A program made the translations under genes and the position numbers. 13,532 nucleotides of DNA from Leptospira ellisii (lineage in GTDB: Bacteria; Spirochaetota; Leptospiria; Leptospirales; Leptospiraceae), in NCBI RefSeq assembly GCF_002811955.1, contig NZ_NPEF01000102.1:1-13532 (forward strand). The letters run 5' to 3'. Positions 8,040-13,532 of this stretch are shown here, one piece after another (the first letter of the stretch is position 1; every line of letters starts with the position of its first letter). A model generated the notes under the pieces. The model did no database searches. It was not told where the DNA came from and worked only from the letters and a program-made list of their open reading frames with translations.

Positions 8040-9005
8040 ATGCCGTCTTTCGAAAAGGAACCGTTTCCGGGTTTGTTCGTGATCGACTGCGATTACATCT
8101 CTCCGGGAATCGCCTGCGCGTATCTGATCGTGGAAGGTAAGGAGGCGGCCTTCGTCGAAAACAACACGAATCATTCCGTTCCTCTCCTTTTGGAGGAATT
8201 AAAACGGACCGGTCTCGAACCCGAGGACGTCAAATACATCATAATCACCCACGTTCATCTCGATCACGCGGGCGGGACGGGATTGCTCGCCAAACATTGT
8301 CCGAACGCCGTCGTGCTCGCGCATCCAAAGGCGGCCAAACATCTCATTCAGCCCGAACGTCTGATCCAAAGTTCCATCGAGGTTTACGGAGCGGAGAATT
8401 TCAAAAAACTCTACGGTGAAATTCTGCCCGTCCCCGCCGAACGAGTAAAAACTCCGGAAGACGGGGAAGAGATCGTTTGGGGAAAAAGAACATTCAAATT
8501 TTATCATACACGAGGTCATGCGAATCATCATTTTTGCATATACGATTCCTTGAGTAACGGGATTTTCACGGGTGATTCGTTCGGACTCGGTTATCGGGAA
8601 TTCGCCGCGGGTAAAAATCCGGTCTTATATCCTTCCACGACTCCCACCGATTTCGATTACGAGGAGGCGTTGAATACTGTGGATACGATTCTTTCCACCG
8701 GAGCCGACAAGGCGTATCTGACTCATTTCGGAGTTTGGAGGGATTTGGAATCCGGTGCGCGTCAGATGAAACAAGGGCTACATTCGATGCAAAACATCCT
8801 TTCTTCGGGAGAACGTTCCGGTTTGGAAGGGGAGCCGCTTTTGGAATTTTGTACAGGGAGGATTCGCGCCTATTTAGAGAGGGAAATTTCGACGCAGGGG
8901 ATTCCTCTCGGGGAAAAGGAGGATTTGCTTCTCGGGTTCGATTCTAAAATCAACGCCCAAGGGCTCGTCTTTCAGATCGAGAGGAAAAAACGAAAGAAGG
9001 TTTGA
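8040..9005 (+). CDS. MBL-fold metallo-hydrolase
   Basis: A 321-residue cytoplasmic metallo-beta-lactamase-fold hydrolase. The metal ligands are all visible: H71-x-H73-x-D75-H76 (THVHLDHAGG), H160 (TRGHANHHF), D179 (IFTGDSFG) and H229 (YLTHFG), so a two-metal site is expected. The C-terminal third (about 235-321) is helical and ends in a basic tail, KKRKKV. The substrate cannot be read from the sequence; the layout is nearest to broad-specificity Zn-dependent hydrolases of the glyoxalase II/lactonase sort. The start is strongly supported by GAGGAG (8028-8033), six bases before the ATG. The next gene is in the same direction, but paired palindromes and a plausible promoter between them suggest separate control. 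Confidence 0.88.
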   Translation: MPSFEKEPFPGLFVIDCDYISPGIACAYLIVEGKEAAFVENNTNHSVPLLLEELKRTGLEPEDVKYIIITHVHLDHAGGTGLLAKHCPNAVVLAHPKAAKHLIQPERLIQSSIEVYGAENFKKLYGEILPVPAERVKTPEDGEEIVWGKRTFKFYHTRGHANHHFCIYDSLSNGIFTGDSFGLGYREFAAGKNPVLYPSTTPTDFDYEEALNTVDTILSTGADKAYLTHFGVWRDLESGARQMKQGLHSMQNILSSGERSGLEGEPLLEFCTGRIRAYLEREISTQGIPLGEKEDLLLGFDSKINAQGLVFQIERKKRKKV

Positions 9006-9018
9006 AAAAGAATTGTTT

Positions 9019-9035
9019 TTTAGAATGATTCTAAA
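9019..9035. promoter_or_regulatory. PerR/Fur-like operator, distal palindrome
   Basis: TTTAGAATGATTCTAAA is a perfect inverted repeat centred on 9027. It closely matches the 15-bp Per/Fur-type pattern (TTAGAATnATTCTAA) bound by peroxide- or iron-sensing Fur-family repressors. It lies upstream of a cytochrome c peroxidase gene, a class of gene known to be controlled by PerR in Leptospira. Confidence 0.75.
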
Positions 9036-9040
9036 TAGAG

Positions 9041-9069
9041 TTCAAATTTAGAATCATTCTAAATTAAAT
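9041..9069 (+). promoter_or_regulatory. Candidate promoter overlapped by the proximal palindrome
   Basis: TTCAAA (9041-9046) and TTAAAT (9064-9069) are 17 bases apart and could be -35 and -10 boxes; each is only a partial match. The proximal operator fills exactly the spacer between them, the arrangement expected for repression by blocking RNA polymerase. The peroxidase ATG follows at 9086. Confidence 0.4.
9047..9063. promoter_or_regulatory. PerR/Fur-like operator, proximal palindrome
   Basis: TTTAGAATCATTCTAAA is a perfect inverted repeat centred on 9055, and the symmetry extends to AATT on each side (9045-9065). It is the same sequence as the distal site read on the other strand, with centres 28 bp apart. 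It is 23 bp before the peroxidase start codon. Confidence 0.78.
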
Positions 9070-9085
9070 ACAAAGAGGAACTGGT

Positions 9086-10075
9086 ATGAAACCATCTGCA
9101 ATTGGAGTGTTCACCGTCGCGCTTTTGAGCGCGGTTTTGTTGTTCTGCGGGCCGTCCGAAAAGACGAAGAAGTTGATTGAGGATTCCGGAAAGGTTTTCG
9201 GCGTTCTTCCGGAAAAAATGCCGGGTGGGGAAGCGGATACTCCCGACCTCGTAAAATTGGGTGAGAAATTATATTTTGAGAAGAGGCTTTCCGCAAACGA
9301 TACGCAGGCTTGTAATTCTTGTCACAACGTGGTCGGAAAAGCGGGAGGAGTGGACAATCTTCCTACTTCTCCGGGCGCTTTTGGAAAAAACGGGAATCGG
9401 AATTCTCCTACCGTTTTGAATGCAGGTTATCATTTGGCACAATTTTGGGATGGAAGGGCCAAGGATTTGAAAGAACAGGCGAAAGGGCCTATTCTCAATC
9501 CGGTGGAAATGGCGATGCCTTCCGCGGCCGAAGTGGAAAAGAAAATTTCCGGAATCACGGAATATCAGGATCTTTTTGCAAAAGCGTATCCGAAGGACGC
9601 TCAAAAAATCACGTATGACAATATTGCAGGGGCGATTGCGGCTTTTGAAAGAACTTTGAAAACCCAAGATCGTTTTGATGATTTTCAAAAAGGCGATCAT
9701 AAGGCGCTTTCCGACGCCGAACAAGAAGGTTTGGAGAAATTTTTGGCGACCGGTTGTACCGCTTGTCATATCGGACCTCTTTTGGGTGGGAACTCTTACC
9801 GAAAGCTCGGTCAGGTCAATGCGTATGAGAATACCGGAGACAAAGGGCGTCTGACTTTGACCAAAAATCCTGCCGATGCCTTCGTTTTTAAGGTGCCTTC
9901 TTTGAGAAATGTGGCCATTACCGGACCGTACTTTCACGACGGAAAGGTAGCTACCTTGGAAGAAGCGGTCAAAAAAATGGCGTATTTGCAGCTTGGGAAG
10001 GAATTACCCGAGTCCGACATAAAGTCGATCGCAACTTTCTTGAAGGCGTTGACCGATAAGAACCGGTCTAATTAA
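9086..10075 (+). CDS. Di-haem cytochrome c peroxidase (CcpA/MauG family)
   Basis: Reduces hydrogen peroxide to water with electrons from small periplasmic donors; it acts outside the inner membrane. The N-terminus (1-20) is a signal sequence ending LLFC, so Cys21 may be lipidated, although Phe before the Cys is an unusual lipobox. Two c-type haem sites are present: C76-NS-C79-H80 and C224-TA-C227-H228. Other family marks are the FWDGRAKDL segment with W121, NPVEMAM (138-144), SLRNVAITGPYFHDG (272-286) and a downstream Met (298), a candidate axial ligand of the electron-transfer haem. The length of 329 fits the family. The start is supported by AGAGG (9074-9078). Twin PerR/Fur-type operators precede the gene, so induction by peroxide is likely. 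MauG-like activity on proteins cannot be excluded. Confidence 0.93.
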   Translation: MKPSAIGVFTVALLSAVLLFCGPSEKTKKLIEDSGKVFGVLPEKMPGGEADTPDLVKLGEKLYFEKRLSANDTQACNSCHNVVGKAGGVDNLPTSPGAFGKNGNRNSPTVLNAGYHLAQFWDGRAKDLKEQAKGPILNPVEMAMPSAAEVEKKISGITEYQDLFAKAYPKDAQKITYDNIAGAIAAFERTLKTQDRFDDFQKGDHKALSDAEQEGLEKFLATGCTACHIGPLLGGNSYRKLGQVNAYENTGDKGRLTLTKNPADAFVFKVPSLRNVAITGPYFHDGKVATLEEAVKKMAYLQLGKELPESDIKSIATFLKALTDKNRSN

Positions 10076-10103
10076 CTGGACTTACAGAATTGAAACCTAT
10101 TCA

Positions 10104-10140
10104 GCCGGCGGTTGCTTTGCGCGATTGGCCGGTATTTTTT
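10104..10140 (+). terminator. Weak terminator candidate after the peroxidase gene
   Basis: CCGGC (10105-10109) can pair with GCCGG (10128-10132) across an 18-base loop, and a run of T (10135-10141) follows. The stem is short. An alternative fold pairs CCGGTA (10129-10134) with TACCGG (10143-10148) around the T-run. Confidence 0.35.
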
Positions 10141-10315
10141 TGTACCGGAGGGGAAATGACCTGCGTAACAGCGGGGTGTGGGAATTCCCCCTCCGGCGGG
10201 CGGTTGTAGCTGTTCCATGATTTTGGAGAGGGTGTGAGTTCCCACGCGGATGCCCCTCGGCTCGTCGTGGGAAAGTGAATTGAGTTTTTTCCCTTAACCC
10301 CGGAAATTCTGGAAC

Positions 10316-10328
10316 GTAGGAACTCCCC
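10316..10328 (+). repeat. GGGAACTC-type dispersed motif (one of six within 10176-10860)
   Basis: GTAGGAACTCCCC. The other copies or variants are at 10176-10190, 10232-10245 (inverted), 10410-10420 (inverted, inside the DUF3703 gene), 10780-10792 and 10842-10855. I recall such strings as abundant in Leptospira intergenic DNA; their function is not known to me. Confidence 0.55.
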
Positions 10329-10350
10329 GTTTTCCGGTATTACGATAAAA

Positions 10351-10752
10351 TCACCGACTTTTTTTAGCGAGCCCCGACAAACCTCTTGCGGAAATATCCG
10401 CATCGACGAGGAGTTCCCGCAAATCCTCCGGGATCGGCAAGGATGCAAGAATGGGAACATTTGCGCCGCCGGTATTTCCGACAGGAATTCGATTCAATAA
10501 GGAACCGAACCAGCCTACGGACAGACGCAACAGTTGTCCGAAACATTCCCTCGGGTCGGCGGTCCGGATCGCAAAAACGAGCATTCTAAAATGGATTCCC
10601 GTATGGGGAATCGGGTGATACTGGCCGATCAAATGTGCTCGCTCCAAAAAGCGCCAGGCCGATTTTCGATCTCCGATCGCCATTTGTCGTTTGTATCCCT
10701 TTATTTCTTGGAAATACGCCTCCTTAAATCGTGCGGGCATTTTGAGGTTCAT
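10351..10752 (-). CDS. DUF3703 family protein
   Basis: A 133-residue soluble protein of the DUF3703 family, whose biochemical role is unknown to me. The family pattern is clear: AWRFLERAHLIGQYHPIPHTGIHFRML (about 32-58) with the conserved ERAH, GQ and spaced His residues, then RTADPRECFGQLLRLSVGWFGSLLNRIPVGNTGGANV (about 63-99) and LPIPEDLRELL near the end. The four His residues at 40, 46, 50 and 54 and the acidic positions could form a metal site, but this is speculation. The start is firm: the minus strand has AAAAGGAG (10759-10766), six bases before the ATG. It converges on the peroxidase gene and stands alone, about 320 bp downstream of the lipoprotein gene. One GGGAACTC-type motif lies inside its coding sequence near the C-terminus. 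Confidence 0.85.
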   Translation of the reverse strand: MNLKMPARFKEAYFQEIKGYKRQMAIGDRKSAWRFLERAHLIGQYHPIPHTGIHFRMLVFAIRTADPRECFGQLLRLSVGWFGSLLNRIPVGNTGGANVPILASLPIPEDLRELLVDADISARGLSGLAKKSR

Positions 10753-11075
10753 CGAAAACTCCTTTTCAAAACCGAAATGTGCGGGAACTCCACTTCACCC
10801 GGCACCTTCTTCGTTCCGGAACATCGGCGATTCCTTCGATTTGTGGGAACTCACACGAGATGTCGGATCGGTCCCGGTTCCCGCATCGGTTTTGACGAAT
10901 TTGATCTTATCCGATCGAACGGATTTTATCTTGAACGAAAGGGCTAAAGTTTCGATTCTTTGGATCGAATTCGTCAGTCGTCGGTTTTAGAAATCGATTC
11001 GGAAAAAACGGAGCGATTTTTTCGAATGAAAACTTTCCCGTCGATTCGAAACCTGGTCCCGTCTTTCGGAATCTA
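10753..11075. other. Intergenic region upstream of the DUF3703 gene
   Basis: No convincing gene. It holds the ribosome binding site of the DUF3703 gene, two GGGAACTC-type motifs (10780-10792 and 10842-10855) and an AT-rich hairpin (10997-11027). Open frames here translate the repeats into strings such as CAGTP and LWELT and are taken as chance. Confidence 0.45.
10997..11027. repeat. Long AT-rich hairpin with GAG loop
   Basis: The arm at 10997-11010 pairs with 11014-11027 over 14 positions, with one G-T wobble and one mismatch, around a three-base GAG loop. It lies 49 bp downstream of the lipoprotein stop codon on the minus strand, so it could help end that transcript, but no separate T-run follows the stem on that strand. 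Confidence 0.4.
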
Positions 11076-12005
11076 TTAAAAAAATTGAATCGATCCGTTA
11101 TCGTAAATGCTGTTTATATAACCGATCTCGGACGCCCCCGAGGTACGGGAAATGATGATCATGGAATCGAATTGGGCCGCCGCGGGATTTTGATGACTGA
11201 GAGGAACCGTCGTGTTTCCGGACAAATAGATGATCAACGCGCGTTTGGGATCCGGATTCAAATAGGGCTGGAAAGATTCCGCAACGATGGTGACCGGAGT
11301 TCCGCCGAATAGATTATTTTCATACAACATGGAATCGATGTAAAGATAATTGCACGCGGATAAAAAAAGCGGGGACACGTTGAAGATCATATAACGATAG
11401 TCGAGATCGCAGGTCGTGGTTCCTCCGCAGTTGGCCGTTGCCGCGGCGTTGTTGAAATGATTGGCATCGTCCTTGATTCTGGAATAAACCGCATAAGAGA
11501 ACGCGTCGAAAATTTCTCCCGTATCGAGGGAAATCATATCGGAGACGGTCACGGAATAGATCCGATTCGGGGACATAGGCTCGGCCGAAATAAAACGAAG
11601 CGATTTGGAATCCGCTCTCGAAAGATTTCCGGATATCGCTACTCCGTCCAATTTCACGAAAATATTGCCGCCGGAAAATGTTTTCTTCGTTCGTATGTCG
11701 ATCACCAAAGGATCCGTCGCTTGGAGTGCCCTTATGGAAATCGCGACGTTATCGCTCCCTCCGAGATTTTCCTGATGTACGATTCCCAAGTCGTTATAAG
11801 AGGTTTCCGCATAACCGTTGATTCGTGGATTGAGGCTTTCTATGAAATCGTAGTTCGGAAGCTCGTCCGATGCTTTCTGTTCGGATAGCAGAAGGGGGAT
11901 CGCCGTCGAGGCCAGGCGTTTGGTCTTTTCCGAATTTTCGTTCGGATTACAAAAGCAGAGGGTCAGTAAGATCAGCGGAAGGACGCTTGAAAATGATTTC
12001 GACAT
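11076..12005 (-). CDS. Putative lipoprotein with Ig-like (Big_5-type) domain
   Basis: A 309-residue exported protein. The N-terminus (1-18) is a signal sequence with LTLCFC followed by NPNENSEK, so Cys19 (or Cys17) is the likely lipid-bearing residue and the protein is expected to be membrane-anchored. Residues about 84-165 look like a Big_5/SbsA-type Ig-like domain: DNVAISIRALQATDPL, the FVKLDGVAISGNLS strands, LRFISAEPMSPNRIYSVTVSDMISLDTGEIF. Two Cys at about 195 and 201 flank a Thr run (CGGTTTC) and may be disulphide-bonded. The C-terminal third is rich in Tyr, Asn and Ser, with no domain I recognise. The ATG at 12005 has only a poor ribosome binding site. The role is unknown; a surface or periplasmic structural job is inference. 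Confidence 0.7.
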   Translation of the reverse strand: MSKSFSSVLPLILLTLCFCNPNENSEKTKRLASTAIPLLLSEQKASDELPNYDFIESLNPRINGYAETSYNDLGIVHQENLGGSDNVAISIRALQATDPLVIDIRTKKTFSGGNIFVKLDGVAISGNLSRADSKSLRFISAEPMSPNRIYSVTVSDMISLDTGEIFDAFSYAVYSRIKDDANHFNNAAATANCGGTTTCDLDYRYMIFNVSPLFLSACNYLYIDSMLYENNLFGGTPVTIVAESFQPYLNPDPKRALIIYLSGNTTVPLSHQNPAAAQFDSMIIISRTSGASEIGYINSIYDNGSIQFF

Positions 12006-12270
12006 CTTACGTTAGACGATATCTCAATTTTCGCGTTTGTAAACAGGGATATTCCTAGTAATGACGGCGCTTTATAAAGCGGGTAGTGAGTTATAAGGAA
12101 TGCGGAGATCGAACGCGAAAATACGTTCGTTCTTTATGGCTTCCGTCATTCTCATCCTAAGGTGCGTCTAAAATTTTGAGACGAAAAACCCGAGTGCAAA
12201 GACACGTTCGGCCGTTCTAAATCGTGTTCCGATGAAGCAAGCCGGTCGTCTTTCTCCCGGGTTTTACAAT
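12006..12270. other. Intergenic region between two minus-strand genes
   Basis: No gene is seen. AAAACCCG (12185-12192) is exactly complementary to CGGGTTTT (12258-12265) just past the stop codon of the citrate-synthase-like gene. This would give a perfect 8-bp stem with a 65-base loop, which is weak evidence for a terminator. A shorter inverted repeat, CGTCT/AGACG, lies at about 12165-12183. Confidence 0.3.

Positions 12271-13532
<1,262 letters not shown>

Larger units (their letters stand above)
10076..10350. other. Convergent intergenic region rich in GGGAACTC-type motifs
   Basis: This lies between the convergent peroxidase and DUF3703 genes and has no credible gene. It carries GTGTGGGAATTCCCC (10176-10190), GTGTGAGTTCCCAC (10232-10245) and GTAGGAACTCCCC (10316-10328), all variants of a TGTGGGAACTC motif in both orientations. 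Confidence 0.5.

Noticed and set aside
9269..9937. Long minus-strand frame of 222 codons inside the peroxidase gene
   Set aside because: It lies wholly within a gene with complete haem motifs; its translation is low-complexity and basic, typical of an antisense shadow.
10691..10990. Plus-strand frame of about 99 codons between the DUF3703 and lipoprotein genes
   Set aside because: It overlaps the well-supported DUF3703 start and mostly translates the GGGAACTC-type repeats; there is no ribosome binding site or family likeness.

Overview
The window looks like a chromosomal segment from a spirochaete of the genus Leptospira, probably one of the higher-GC species. This is inferred from several things: CGATCG-rich coding sequence, a leptospiral-style NHL-repeat fragment, PerR/Fur-like palindromes in front of a di-haem peroxidase, lipoproteins with loose lipoboxes, and many copies of a GGGAACTC-type intergenic motif that I remember as common in Leptospira. 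No rRNA, tRNA or CRISPR array was seen.

Layout. Bases 47-3127 (+) hold a tRNA-dihydrouridine synthase (dusA) and a membrane-bound SpoIIE/RsbU-type PP2C phosphatase with a periplasmic sensor region. Directly at the stop codon of the phosphatase gene lies an AT-richer IS1595-like element (about 3131-4348). Its transposase frame has the DDE residues but no ordinary start codon, and it reads through the right end of the element. A roughly 95-bp imperfect direct repeat lies on both sides of the transposase core. Next come an unrecognised protein (4521-5156) and a gene-free stretch of about 350 bp.

Bases 5506-7740 (+) look like a small signalling operon: a soluble 200-residue protein that I think is a sensor, a methyl-accepting chemotaxis protein with two membrane helices but almost no periplasmic part, and a protein with a weak PilZ-like C-terminus. 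The third gene runs into the decayed 3' end of an NHL-repeat gene. A metallo-beta-lactamase-fold hydrolase (8040-9005) and a di-haem cytochrome c peroxidase (9086-10075) follow. Between them are two identical 17-bp palindromes matching the PerR/Fur type, one of them in the spacer of a plausible promoter, so the peroxidase is probably under peroxide or metal control.

The right third is on the minus strand. It holds a DUF3703 protein (10351-10752) surrounded by GGGAACTC-type repeats, a lipoprotein with a possible Ig-like domain (11076-12005), and a citrate-synthase-family protein that runs off the right edge. The last is the most unusual item: the residues aligned with the catalytic His and catalytic Asp of citrate synthase are both Glu, while the fold and other motifs are well kept.
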